A stretch of 64,000 nucleotides of DNA, from positions 1 to 64,000 of the forward strand of contig JAJYPD010000002.1 of the NCBI GenBank assembly GCA_021795715.1. The letters are read 5' to 3'. Positions 1 through 7,130 of the stretch are shown here, one piece after another. Each line of letters begins with the position of its first letter. Within the stretch, counting starts at the first letter, position 1. This DNA is from Pseudomonadota bacterium. Lineage in GTDB: Bacteria; Pseudomonadota; Gammaproteobacteria; Acidiferrobacterales; Acidiferrobacteraceae. The notes below the pieces were generated by a model, which searched no databases, was not told where the DNA came from, and worked only from the letters and a program-made list of their open reading frames with translations. Both the position numbers and the translations under genes were made by a program.

Positions 1-112
1 CAAGGCCCGCGGTTATGGCCGATTCTCGACTATCCGCACCGTGATCTTCCTGATCGCCGGTAAGCTCGACTTCTCGCAGATCAACCCGCATATGACGGGT
101 CAACCCACATGA
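1..112 (+). CDS. C-terminal end of an ISL3-like transposase (partial)
   Basis: The window opens inside a reading frame that continues from position 2 to a TGA at 110-112. The visible 36 residues include KARGYGRFSTIRT and the hydrophobic FLIAGKLDF. This resembles the end of ISL3-family transposases, which finish with a K-A-R-G-Y-R-type basic stretch and an I-A-G-K-L-like end close to the right inverted repeat. The stop lies 14 bases before the probable element end at 126. Family assignment rests on recalled similarity of a short tail and on the terminal repeat; another DDE family is possible. Whether the gene is intact cannot be judged because its 5' part lies outside the window. Confidence 0.5.
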   Translation, partial: KARGYGRFSTIRTVIFLIAGKLDFSQINPHMTGQPT

Positions 113-126
113 AATTCGACAGAGCC
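101..126. repeat. Probable right terminal inverted repeat of the insertion sequence
   Basis: Read on the minus strand this segment starts GGCTCTGTCGAATTTCATG, a typical outward IS end, and it straddles the transposase stop codon. The toxin-like reading frame of the next feature loses its family match exactly at 126/127, which places the element boundary there. The left end and any target-site duplication (expected to match the bases just after 126) are outside the window. Confidence 0.5.
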
Positions 127-311
127 GTAAAAGTACACCCGGTAACCGGGCCCATAGTTGATACGCATTTCCGAGACACCTTCGCCGACCGGCTTCACAT
201 CTCCCGGATTTCCGAGTGCCAGCCGATCCAGCTGCATCTGAATACGAGTCCGGGCGCGCACGTCCCGTAGCCTTGTCAGCGATCGAATGTCGCGCTCTTT
301 ATGATCTCCAT
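127..311 (-). pseudogene. RelE/HigB-like toxin (addiction-module killer protein), frameshifted and cut by the IS
   Basis: The minus strand encodes LRDVRARTRIQMQLDRLALG, then NPGDVKPVGEGVSEMRI and NYGPGYRVYFY. This is the core of the ~100-residue RelE-superfamily killer proteins (COG3657 type), whose hallmark is G-N-P-G-D-x-K-P-V-G-E-G-V-S-E followed by Y-G-P-G-Y-R-V-Y. The start ATG at 311 opens MEIIKSATFDR and then meets TGA. Restoring about four missing bases (family: F-D-R-W-L) would reconnect the two frames. At the other end the frame runs into the insertion-sequence terminus and loses about 25 C-terminal residues. The gene is therefore doubly broken. The cognate antitoxin would be expected beyond the IS and is not visible. 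Confidence 0.75.
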
Positions 312-324
312 AAACTCGTATTGT

Positions 325-336
325 TAACTGTAGTTA
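325..336. promoter_or_regulatory. Small palindrome upstream of the toxin relic (possible operator)
   Basis: TAACT-GT-AGTTA is an inverted repeat 13 bases upstream of the toxin ATG (311, minus strand), in an AT-rich stretch. On the minus strand a TTGACG lies a little further upstream and could serve as a -35 element. Toxin-antitoxin operons are usually autoregulated through such palindromes, so this may be a leftover operator. The function is inferred. Confidence 0.35.
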
Positions 337-431
337 TCATGCTGCCGTCAATAAGGCGATTTCACTCCAATTTCCCCCAAAGCGGATAGAGGTAAGCCCC
401 CCAATTCTGGAAGGGGTATGGAGAGATAAAG

Positions 432-995
432 ATGAAGCGAGTTATGAAAAGCCTGGCCGGGGTATTGGCCCTGGCTATTGTGGGGGCGGCCCATGCAGCC
501 GAGTTCCATGCGTATGCGGGGACCAGCGCCGTGAGCACCACGACCAGCACCTACGGCGTCAGCAACACGACGTTGCTAGGCCAAGGTCCGATGGCGGGTG
601 CTCTCATCAGCCAAAAGTCTGCCCAAAGCAGCGGAATGGTCAGCGGTTTCGATGCCCGCAGTTTTACTCAAGGTCAGCGGGTGAGGCAGGAAACAGGGAT
701 GACGGAATGGTTTGGCGGTCTAAACGATCAGTCAGTGGCCGGTATGCAGGGCCTCTTGCATGTTCGTGGGTGGGTCAATTTATCGGGCTATTTTCTGCCC
801 CTCACATTCATTCAGGTGACTCCGGGTTTTGCTTTGGGGTACACGTCTGGCCTCACAGGGAGTGGCGGGGACAGTAGCCGCGTGCGCGTAACGCCGGCGC
901 TGTCGATCGCCTATCAAAATACGGCGCGCCTGACGTACCGTCAAAGCCCCTGGTCTTTGTCCAAGGATTCCCCGGCCAGCATCCGGTCGGCGTAG
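432..995 (+). CDS. Secreted protein of unknown function, probably C-terminally truncated
   Basis: The start has a good ribosome site (GGAGAG, 7 bases before ATG 432). Residues 1-22 form a Sec signal peptide: basic MKRVMK, a hydrophobic core, and cleavage after A-H-A. The mature part is rich in Ser, Thr and Gly and its end alternates hydrophobic and polar residues (RVRVTPALSIAYQ), like outer-membrane beta-strands. I do not recognise the family. From about base 941 the frame lies opposite the end of the primase-like remnant on the other strand, so the last ~18 residues (SPWSLSKDS...) are probably out-of-family sequence created by a deletion joint near 935-945. A complete barrel would need more strands than are present. 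Confidence 0.5.
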   Translation: MKRVMKSLAGVLALAIVGAAHAAEFHAYAGTSAVSTTTSTYGVSNTTLLGQGPMAGALISQKSAQSSGMVSGFDARSFTQGQRVRQETGMTEWFGGLNDQSVAGMQGLLHVRGWVNLSGYFLPLTFIQVTPGFALGYTSGLTGSGGDSSRVRVTPALSIAYQNTARLTYRQSPWSLSKDSPASIRSA

Positions 996-1269
996 TCGGT
1001 AATCTTGCGAACCTCGCCCCGCGCTTCGAGTCCTTCCAGGGTGAGGGCCGCCCGAAGCCGGGCACTGGCCGCCTTGAGCCGGTCGCGGTCAGGAGTCGAG
1101 GAAGCGGCGCAGAGCACGCGCAGGGATTCCGAGTAGAGGCCCCGCAAGACAGCCTTACTCGCCCGCTATCGCCGTTCTTGTGGAGCGGGCCAGGACAGGA
1201 CGCGATGTAACCCGCACCGGCCGGCCGTACCCGTTCGAGGTTGGCGAGAATCACGTCAATGGGGAGCAT
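941..1269 (-). pseudogene. Remnant of a primase-like mobile-element gene
   Basis: From ATG 1269 (ribosome site AGAGGG just upstream) the minus strand reads MLPIDVILANLERVRPAGAG and then a C-P-G-P-L-H-K-N-G-D-S segment. This matches the zinc-ribbon start of phage and ICE primases (L-x-x-L-E-x-V-R-x-x-G-x-x-x-x-x-x-C-P-x-H). Near 1160 this frame stops making sense. A second frame carries an Arg/Ala/Leu-rich helical tail (about 1165 down to 941) ending KDQGL-stop. The result is a start and an end with most of the gene deleted. It lies 9 bases after the AlpA-like gene, the usual order in integrated elements. The family call for the N-terminus is moderately sure; the tail is not identified. Confidence 0.45.
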
Positions 1270-1278
1270 GGCGTCCCT

Positions 1279-1515
1279 CTAGGAATGATCAGATTTTTCG
1301 GTGTTATTTTGGCTTTTCGAGGTTCGCCGGTTCGCTTCGAGCCATGCAAGGACGTCGGCCCCTCGGTACAGAGAAAGCCTTCCGACTTTAACGAACGGAG
1401 GGCCGCTCCCGTCCCAGCGCGACCTTTCAAACCACGCTCGCGACTTTTTCAGTAGCGGCACCAACTCCGCCTGGGAGTAAAGGGATTCGGGATCGAGCAA
1501 AGTGGGCGATGCCAT
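1279..1515 (-). CDS. AlpA-family helix-turn-helix regulator/excisionase
   Basis: This is a small protein of the AlpA/MerR-like HTH_17 type that controls excision or integrase expression in prophages and integrative elements. The sequence shows a YSQAELVPLLKKSRAWFERS recognition segment followed by PFVKVGRLSLYRGADVLAWLE, the classic A-E-L-A-x-x-L-x-x-S-x-x-x-x x-R x-x-x-x-P x-x-x-x-G-x-x-x-x-x-x-x-x-V-x-x-W-L pattern. The frame can start at 1539, but the ATG at 1515 has GGAG seven bases upstream and gives the usual length (78 residues), so I chose it. The primase-like remnant follows 9 bases downstream. The gene itself looks intact although its element is degraded. Confidence 0.7.
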   Translation of the reverse strand: MASPTLLDPESLYSQAELVPLLKKSRAWFERSRWDGSGPPFVKVGRLSLYRGADVLAWLEANRRTSKSQNNTEKSDHS

Positions 1516-1539
1516 GTGGGCCTCCATCGGATTGGACAT

Positions 1540-2257
1540 GCCCCCAATCCTAACGGAGTTGCCGAAAACGGGTTCAAAAGGGTTCGAATGTCAGGGTGTG
1601 TCTAACGATGCCCAACAAAGGAAATGGTTTTATGATATGCGCTAGGCAAGCGTCCCGAGCCAAAGCGCACCCATGATTGTTACCGAGGAGCCACTTTTAC
1701 CTGGATCGTCGGGATCGGCGCCTGCTTCTGGTGGCGGCCCGTCTGGCCGGAAATGTGGCCCTGACGCTTTTGCGTCTGTGGATGGGCCCGCTCGCGTACG
1801 GCTCCGGCTTCATAGTGTCTCTGTTGATTGGCGACACCATGGGTCTTGGGCATCTTGACCGTGATTTCGCAAAGCTCAAGCACAGGGCATTCATGGCCAC
1901 GCCCTCTTGAAAGACGGGGCGCCAGATGATCCGCCGATAGTCGCCCTGCAGGGCCGGGGCGGCATGCTAGCCTGTGCGTGGGAACCGGTCGGGTCGCTGG
2001 GCGGGCCTGACGGAGGTGTATGACAAAGGATCCATCATGCGCCAATCACCAGACGCTGTCCATGACGTTTCCATCAGACCCGCTTCGGCATTTTTGGTTA
2101 AATGATCCAGAATCAAGGAGATTGGTCGCGGCGTGCGGGGGGCACGCGGCTTGCGCGGAAAATGGAAAAGGATGCGCCCGCGTCATTGCCAACACGTCAT
2201 TTCCCTATATGCTGGATAATAGGGTTTGGTTTAACGACAACAACAAGGGGAACGGTC
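1540..2257. other. Gene-poor remnant region
   Basis: No convincing complete gene is visible on either strand. The only protein-like stretch is the short frame listed at 1677-1910. The remaining open frames have no recognisable motifs and no good ribosome sites. The segment probably belongs to the same decayed mobile DNA as positions 1-1539. Its right end must hold the promoter of the stress-protein gene; a GATAAT near 2214-2219 is a possible -10 box without a clear -35. Confidence 0.4.
1677..1910 (+). pseudogene. Fragment of an unidentified membrane-associated protein
   Basis: A 77-residue frame begins at TTG directly after an in-frame stop and has no good ribosome site. It contains a basic start (YLDRRDRR), one or two hydrophobic stretches (LLLVAARLAGNVALTLLRLW and GSGFIVSLLIG) and a charged end (HLDRDFAKLKHRAF). 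Its composition looks protein-like rather than random, but I recognise no family. It may be the tail of a larger membrane protein lost from the island. Confidence 0.2.
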
Positions 2258-2701
2258 ATGTATGCACGCATTATGGTGGCAATAGATGGCAGCACCACAT
2301 CGGATCGGGCGCTAGAGGAGGCGATCGCTTTCACCAAGGACCAGAAAGCCCAGTTGCGACTCGTGCATGTCGTTGATCAGACGCCGATCATGCAGGCGGA
2401 CATAGGCTGGCCAGACAATGATGAACTCGAGGACATCTTTGTGAAAAGCGGTCAGCGTATCGTAGACGACGCGGTGCAGAAAGCGGCGAAAGGAGGCCTC
2501 AAGGCGGAAGCGAGCGTCTTGCGCTCGAGTGGAAAACGCATAGCCAACGTCATTGTCGATGAGGCGAAGGAATGGTCTGCCCAGCTGCTCGTTGTCGGTA
2601 CCCACGGGCGGCACGGTGTGGAACGCCTGCTCCTTGGCAGCGTGGCCGAGGGTGTTTTGCGCGCCGCATCCATGCCAGTTCTGCTCATTCACGGACAATA
2701 G
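2258..2701 (+). CDS. Universal stress protein (UspA family), single domain
   Basis: This is a cytosolic stress protein of 147 residues, one Usp domain. MYARIMVAIDGS is the first beta-strand with its D-G-S. The nucleotide-binding end reads LLVVGTHGRHGVERLLLGSVAEG, matching the ATP-binding G-x2-G-x9-G-(S/T) signature, so this is probably an ATP-binding, UspFG-like member. ATG 2258 was chosen over in-frame codons further upstream because it starts exactly at the domain and is preceded by AAGGGGAA. The gene stands alone between mobile remnants and the hydrogenase operon, and an 11-bp hairpin follows its stop. The physiological trigger cannot be read from the sequence. Confidence 0.9.
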   Translation: MYARIMVAIDGSTTSDRALEEAIAFTKDQKAQLRLVHVVDQTPIMQADIGWPDNDELEDIFVKSGQRIVDDAVQKAAKGGLKAEASVLRSSGKRIANVIVDEAKEWSAQLLVVGTHGRHGVERLLLGSVAEGVLRAASMPVLLIHGQ

Positions 2702-2707
2702 CGGTCC

Positions 2708-2736
2708 GCCCGCGCGGGGTCATATCCCGCGCGGGC
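2708..2736 (+). terminator. Strong GC hairpin after the stress-protein gene
   Basis: Perfect 11-bp stem GCCCGCGCGGG/CCCGCGCGGGC with a 7-base loop, starting 7 bases after the stop. There is no T-tract, so it could stop transcription, protect the 3' end, or both. Confidence 0.5.
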
Positions 2737-3096
2737 AGCAAGCGCTACGCACAACCACAAAGGACGGGATGGCAAAAACGGTCGGACCCCATTTTTCTGC
2801 ATGCGTGACGATGGCGGATCTCATGCGCATTCCCCATCCAGGCACTTGGAAATGTCGCGGTACGATGGACTAGGCGGATAAGCCCGGAACGGTGGTAACG
2901 ATATAACCATAAGTCCAATGAGGCCGGTAGAAAATTGACAAATGGCACATCCATGTGGATGAATGGGGCCATAATCGACCACGCATGGATAGCGGGACGA
3001 AAGTGCGATCATCAGGCTGGTGATCTGAAATAAGAATAACTGTCCGCTGTAGATCGGCTCTCGGCGTTTCATGTCGAGACAAAGAAGGAGCTGGTC
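2737..3096. promoter_or_regulatory. 360-bp leader upstream of the hydrogenase operon
   Basis: No gene was found here. It must carry the promoter of the 14-gene hydrogenase operon. It contains an inverted repeat CATCCA-TG-TGGATG at 2948-2961. AAGGAG lies 7 bases before ATG 3097. A weak sigma54-like GG-N10-GC pair at 2813-2826 does not match the -24/-12 consensus well. No hydrogen-sensing regulator gene is present in the window to suggest which factor acts here. Confidence 0.4.
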
Positions 3097-3621
3097 ATGA
3101 AAAGCGACGTGGCGCAAACGGACACCGGGAACGTGTCCGTGCAGGACCGGGTTGTGATTCTCGGGCTCGGGAACATCCTCCAGAAGGACGATGGCGTCGG
3201 TGTGCGCGCGTTGCGATGGTTGCGGGCGGATCCGGAGATCGCGCAGGCCGCGGACTTCATCGATGGCGGAACAGCCAGTTTCACTCTCCTCGAAACAATA
3301 GAAAAAGCCCAATCCCTTATTGTTGTGGATGCCGTCGTGCTGGGCGGCAGGCCCGGTGACGTCTGCGTATTCGAGGGGGCCGATATGGACCGGCTGCTCG
3401 CCCGTCCGCAGGCCGGCAGTGTGCATGAAGTCAGCCTGTCGGAAGTGATGGACATGGCGCGCCTGTGCGGCGGCCTGCCGGCGCGGCGGGCGCTCATCGG
3501 CGTGCAGCCTGAAGGGATCAGCTGGGGAGATGCCTTAAGTACCCCGGTCCAGGCGGCTTTGCCGCAGGTGGCGGCGGCCGTCGGCCGCGTGCTGAAAGGG
3601 TGGCGCGATGGGCCGGTTTGA
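3097..3621 (+). CDS. hyaD: Hydrogenase maturation endopeptidase (HyaD/HupD/HoxM family)
   Basis: This nickel-dependent protease removes the C-terminal tail of the hydrogenase large subunit after the NiFe centre is assembled in the cytoplasm. The 174 residues show the family core: VVILGLGNILQKDDGVGV near residue 20 (one metal ligand is Asp here where E. coli HybD has Glu16), FIDGGTASF (second acidic ligand) and SVHEVSLSEV (histidine ligand). It is first in the operon, overlaps the next gene by 14 bases and is followed by the small subunit. Its substrate is presumably the large subunit encoded at 7131-8873, which still carries a 15-residue tail. Confidence 0.92.
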   Translation: MKSDVAQTDTGNVSVQDRVVILGLGNILQKDDGVGVRALRWLRADPEIAQAADFIDGGTASFTLLETIEKAQSLIVVDAVVLGGRPGDVCVFEGADMDRLLARPQAGSVHEVSLSEVMDMARLCGGLPARRALIGVQPEGISWGDALSTPVQAALPQVAAAVGRVLKGWRDGPV

Positions 3622-4039
3622 GCGGGTGATTCCCATCCACCCGGCCGCCGCATCTTGCGGTACGGGGGTCGCGGACGCGATGGTCCGCGAGATCGCGGCG
3701 GCACTCGCCCGCTATCTACGCACCGGGCACAGCCACGTCATCGATCTTACGGGCATGCCGCTTTCGGAGGAAGACCGGGGACGGCTTGACCGGCATCTCG
3801 GCCGGGGCGAACTCAGCATGGACATTCACGCGCTTTTGCATACGCACATCGAGGAAACGCGTTACGCAGGTGTGTGGCGTGTGCGTCATTACGGCGCGGA
3901 TGGCGCCGTGCAGGGTGAGCGGATCGAAATCATCGATGTCCCGGAGATCGCGCGGGCCGCCACCACTGACATCGAGCGCAGCGTGCAGCGCCTGGATGCG
4001 GCACGCATCGAGGAGGGCACATGGCAGACGAAACCATAG
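3608..4039 (+). CDS. HupH/HyaF-like hydrogenase assembly protein, single C-terminal domain
   Basis: 143 residues carrying the HupH_C motif LGRGELSMDI...HIEETRYAGVWRV at about residues 63-94. HupH/HyaF proteins help mature the FeS small subunit of aerobic uptake hydrogenases and are usually about 280 residues with two similar domains. Here only one is present. It overlaps the upstream protease gene (14 bases) and the downstream small-subunit gene (19 bases), so the three are probably translationally coupled. Its position directly before the small subunit fits a chaperone role for that protein. The precise function of this short form is inferred. Confidence 0.75.
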   Translation: MGRFERVIPIHPAAASCGTGVADAMVREIAAALARYLRTGHSHVIDLTGMPLSEEDRGRLDRHLGRGELSMDIHALLHTHIEETRYAGVWRVRHYGADGAVQGERIEIIDVPEIARAATTDIERSVQRLDAARIEEGTWQTKP

Positions 4040-5112
4040 TGGATGTTCTCATGCGGCGCGGACTGACGCGCCGGGCGTTCATGCAGCTATGCGCCACCGT
4101 GACCGCGGCGCTCGCGCTGTCACCGGCGGATGCGGCGGAAATGACAAAACGGCTGGAATATACGCCGCGACCCACCGTCGTCTACCTATCCTACCAGGAA
4201 TGCACCGGCTGCCTCGAGAGTCTGACACGGTCGTTTTCACCCGGGCTTGCGAGCCTCATCTTCAATGACATCTCTCTTGCCTTCAACGATACGCTGCAGG
4301 CGGCGGCCGGCAAGGCCGCGGAAAGTGCCAAGGACACCGCCATGAAAGACGCGTGGGGCAAGTATGTCCTCATAGTCGACGGATCCGTGCCGCTGCCGCA
4401 AAACGGCGCTTACTGCACGGTGGCCGGGCGCAGCGCCGTAAGCGACCTGAAGCATGCCGCAAGCGGGGCGGCGGCGGTCGTGGCGGTGGGGACCTGTGCC
4501 GCGTTCGGGGGGCTACCGTACGCGTCCCCAAACCCTACGGGCGCAGTCCCGGTGTCGGAGATCGTGCGGGACCGCCCGATCATCAATGTCTCCGGATGCC
4601 CGCCGATCGCGGAGGTCATCACCGGCGTCGTCATCTATTACACGACTTTCGGTCTGCCGGCCTTGGATCATCTGCACCGGCCGACCAATTTCTACGGCAA
4701 CAGCATCCACGACCGCTGCTATCGCCGCCCTTTCTACGACCGGGGCATGTTCGCAAAGACCTTTGACGATGAGGGCGCGCGACAGGGCTGGTGCCTGTTT
4801 GAGCTCGGTTGCAAGGGCCCGATCACGCACAACGCCTGTCCGACGATGAAGTGGAACGGCGGTACCAGCTTCCCGATCGAGTCGGGTCATCCGTGCCTTG
4901 GCTGTTCGGAGCCGGATTTCTGGGACAAGGGCGGTTTTTACCGCCCGCTGTCGGCGCCGACGGGACACTGGTCGCGGGCTGGCGTCATTGGCGGCGCCGC
5001 CGCGGCAGGTGCGGTGGCAGGTCTTGGTGTGGCCGCCGTCGCACGCTCCTACCAGAACCGTGCCCGCAAGGGACGCCCGTCCGATCCAGACCAGAAGAAT
5101 CCCAAACCATGA
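4021..5112 (+). CDS. hyaA: [NiFe] hydrogenase small subunit, Isp type (group 1e-like)
   Basis: FeS-cluster subunit passing electrons from the NiFe site towards the membrane partner. Residues 16-22 (TRRAFMQ) with the hydrophobic stretch after them form a twin-arginine signal, so the dimer is exported folded. Cluster ligands are visible: C61-T-G-C64 for the proximal cluster, NSIHDRC for the distal one, and GWCLFELGCKGP plus HPCLGC for the others. The proximal motif is the standard CTGC and not the CTCC of six-cysteine oxygen-tolerant enzymes, and Leu65 replaces the common Ser. A small-residue membrane anchor (GGAAAAGAVAGLGVAAVA) lies near the C-terminus of the 363 residues. The start has AGGAGG inside the preceding gene. 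The gene directly precedes isp1 and isp2. Confidence 0.93.
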   Translation: MADETIVDVLMRRGLTRRAFMQLCATVTAALALSPADAAEMTKRLEYTPRPTVVYLSYQECTGCLESLTRSFSPGLASLIFNDISLAFNDTLQAAAGKAAESAKDTAMKDAWGKYVLIVDGSVPLPQNGAYCTVAGRSAVSDLKHAASGAAAVVAVGTCAAFGGLPYASPNPTGAVPVSEIVRDRPIINVSGCPPIAEVITGVVIYYTTFGLPALDHLHRPTNFYGNSIHDRCYRRPFYDRGMFAKTFDDEGARQGWCLFELGCKGPITHNACPTMKWNGGTSFPIESGHPCLGCSEPDFWDKGGFYRPLSAPTGHWSRAGVIGGAAAAGAVAGLGVAAVARSYQNRARKGRPSDPDQKNPKP

Positions 5113-5122
5113 GGGACCCGTC

Positions 5123-5785
5123 ATGAATGGAGCAAGTTTGCTGGACTTTGCCCGGGGCCCCGCCTTCGAGGCGGCCGTGGCAATGCTGAGTTTTGGTATC
5201 GTATGGCGGCTTACAGGGATCCTCGCTTTGCGGCGGTCTGTGGATCATTCCAGGCCACGGACGGGTTTTGGGTGGATGGGCGGTCTGCGCATGATCGTTT
5301 CGCGGTCCTGGCCGCGCCGGGAGTTCCGCGAGCGCGTTCTACACTGGGACATCATCAGCTATCTTTTCCACATCGGCTATGCCGTGGCGATCCTCGGTTA
5401 TGTGCCGCATATCCTTTTGATCCGCAATCTCGTCGGCTTGCAGTGGCCGGGTCTCCCGGGCGGGGTTATCGCCTTTGCGGCGGGCATCTCGGCGGCCGCC
5501 CTGCTGGCCCTTCTGGGTCACCGGATGACTTCGCCGGTCCTGCGCCAACTGTCCAATTTCGACGATTACTTCAGCTGGTTCGTCGCCTTCGTGCCTTTGG
5601 TCACCGGTCTTATGGCCTACTACAACATCGGTGACAGCTACCAACTGGTGCTGGGTTTGCACATCCTCTCCGGGGATATCCTCTTTGCGTGGCTGCCCTT
5701 CGGAAAGATCATGCATGTCATCCTCTTTGCCTTTTCGCGGGGTACCACGGGGACCGTCTATGGACGGCGGGGGGCTGCTACATGA
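5123..5785 (+). CDS. isp1: Isp1, membrane cytochrome b subunit of the hydrogenase
   Basis: A 220-residue integral membrane protein with about five hydrophobic segments and histidines suited to haem b binding (HWDIISYLFHIGY, LGHR, GLHILSGD, KIMHVI). Isp1 proteins resemble the NarI/DsrM cytochrome b fold and connect group 1e hydrogenases to the quinone pool. Between the small and large subunit genes this is the diagnostic Isp arrangement (small-isp1-isp2-large). The start ATG 5123 lies 10 bases after the small-subunit stop with a GAGGG site. The last codons overlap the isp2 start in an ATGA. Confidence 0.88.
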   Translation: MNGASLLDFARGPAFEAAVAMLSFGIVWRLTGILALRRSVDHSRPRTGFGWMGGLRMIVSRSWPRREFRERVLHWDIISYLFHIGYAVAILGYVPHILLIRNLVGLQWPGLPGGVIAFAAGISAAALLALLGHRMTSPVLRQLSNFDDYFSWFVAFVPLVTGLMAYYNIGDSYQLVLGLHILSGDILFAWLPFGKIMHVILFAFSRGTTGTVYGRRGAAT

Positions 5786-7119
5786 CCACCACAACCACCG
5801 GTATGTCCGCCCAGGACGGCGCGGTGGCGCCGCCACAAAACAGGCAGGGCACGCTGCCGGATCGGCAACGTCTGGAACGGGCGATGGCCTCGTTCGTGCA
5901 GGATTTCGGCGTGACGGCGGCGCTGTACATGGAGTCCTGCGTGCATTGCGGGCAGTGCGCCGAAGCCTGTCACTATTACGTGCAGACAGGTGATCCGAAA
6001 TACACGCCGATCTGGAAGATCGAGCCCTTCAAGCAGGCATATAAACGGCAGATGGGGCCCTTGTCACCCCTTTACCGTTTATTCCGCCTCAAAAAGCCGG
6101 TTACCGTCGGTGAACTGGAAAAGTGGCAGGAGCTCATCTACGACAGCTGCACTTTGTGCGGCCGCTGCACGCTGGTCTGTCCCATGGGGATTGACATCCC
6201 GTCACTCGTTCTGGCCGCGCGCCACGGCATGCAGGAGGCAGGTCTGGTCCCGCATGACCTGTGGGAACCGACCGACCGGGCCGAGCGGGAAGGCAGTCCG
6301 CTGGGCGCCACCAAGCAGGTTTTGAAGGAGCGCATCGCGTGGCTGTCTGACGACAACAACGTCAAGATCCCGCTTGATCTCGAGCAGGCCGATATCCTTG
6401 TCACCGTGTCGTCGATCGAGATCATGAAGTATCCACAGTCCCTGGTCGCGCTGGCCAAAGTCATGAATCATGTCGGCGCATCCTGGACGTTTTGCAGTGA
6501 CGGTTATGAGGCCACCAACTTCAGCATGCTGTCGGGAGACAGGAAGGGGCAGCACGATGCCACCATGCTCCTGATCAATGCCGCGCTCGCGGTGAAGGCC
6601 AAGACCGTCATCCTGCCGGAATGCGGACACGCCTATCAAGCCTTCCGGTGGGCGGGAGCCAACGTCTACGGGAAGCCGCTGCCGTTTCGGGCCCTGCATA
6701 TCTCCGAATACCTGGCCGAGGAGATCCGGGCCGGACGGCTGACCCTGAAATCGGATCCGCGGTCGATGACATTTCATGATCCCTGCCAGGTGGCCCGCCG
6801 CGGCGGTGTCTCCGGTGCACCCCGGGAGATTTTCAAGGCGCTCGGCGCGGATCTGCATGAGATGAGCAGCACACCGGCGGCCAACTGGTGTTGTGGCGGC
6901 GGTGGCGGTGTCGTCACCATCCACCGCGCCGATTCGCTGCGCCATCGGGTCTTCCACCTGAAGATGCAGCAGGTTGAGGACACCGGCGCAGACATCCTGG
7001 TGTCGAGTTGCTCGAACTGCCGGCTGACCTTCGATGACGGGCAGGCCTTCTTCCACTGGGACAAAACCGCCCATAGCCTGCTCGAACTGGTGGCCGACAA
7101 TCTCGCCCAAAGGCACTGA
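5782..7119 (+). CDS. isp2: Isp2, HdrD-like iron-sulfur subunit of the hydrogenase
   Basis: A 445-residue cytoplasmic or membrane-peripheral FeS protein related to heterodisulfide reductase HdrD and DsrK. Near the N-terminus two ferredoxin-type motifs are visible: CVHCGQCAEAC (about 53-63) and CTLCGRCTLVCP (about 125-136). The C-terminal half has the cysteine-rich CCG modules: FHDPCQVARRGG, NWCCGGGGG and SSCSNCR. With Isp1 it is thought to carry electrons between the hydrogenase and quinones or a cytoplasmic partner. ATG 5782 overlaps the isp1 stop (ATGA). A frame open further upstream was rejected because it lies inside isp1. The large subunit follows after 11 bases. Confidence 0.9.
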   Translation: MTTTTTGMSAQDGAVAPPQNRQGTLPDRQRLERAMASFVQDFGVTAALYMESCVHCGQCAEACHYYVQTGDPKYTPIWKIEPFKQAYKRQMGPLSPLYRLFRLKKPVTVGELEKWQELIYDSCTLCGRCTLVCPMGIDIPSLVLAARHGMQEAGLVPHDLWEPTDRAEREGSPLGATKQVLKERIAWLSDDNNVKIPLDLEQADILVTVSSIEIMKYPQSLVALAKVMNHVGASWTFCSDGYEATNFSMLSGDRKGQHDATMLLINAALAVKAKTVILPECGHAYQAFRWAGANVYGKPLPFRALHISEYLAEEIRAGRLTLKSDPRSMTFHDPCQVARRGGVSGAPREIFKALGADLHEMSSTPAANWCCGGGGGVVTIHRADSLRHRVFHLKMQQVEDTGADILVSSCSNCRLTFDDGQAFFHWDKTAHSLLELVADNLAQRH

Positions 7120-7130
7120 GAGACCCGCAC

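Noticed and set aside
1571-1590. GGTTCAAAAGGGTTCGAATG as a tRNA T-arm or attachment site
   Set aside because: It looks like a GTTCGAAT T-loop, but no acceptor stem, anticodon arm or D-arm could be folded around it.
2102-2257. An N-terminal extension of the universal stress protein
   Set aside because: The 52 extra residues have no homology to the Usp fold; ATG 2258 begins exactly at the first beta-strand and has its own ribosome site.
2812-2826. A GG-N10-GC pair upstream of the hydrogenase operon as a sigma54 promoter
   Set aside because: Spacing fits, but the -24 side is TGGCGG and the -12 side ATGC, it lies 270 bases before the first gene, and no sigma54 hydrogenase regulator is nearby.
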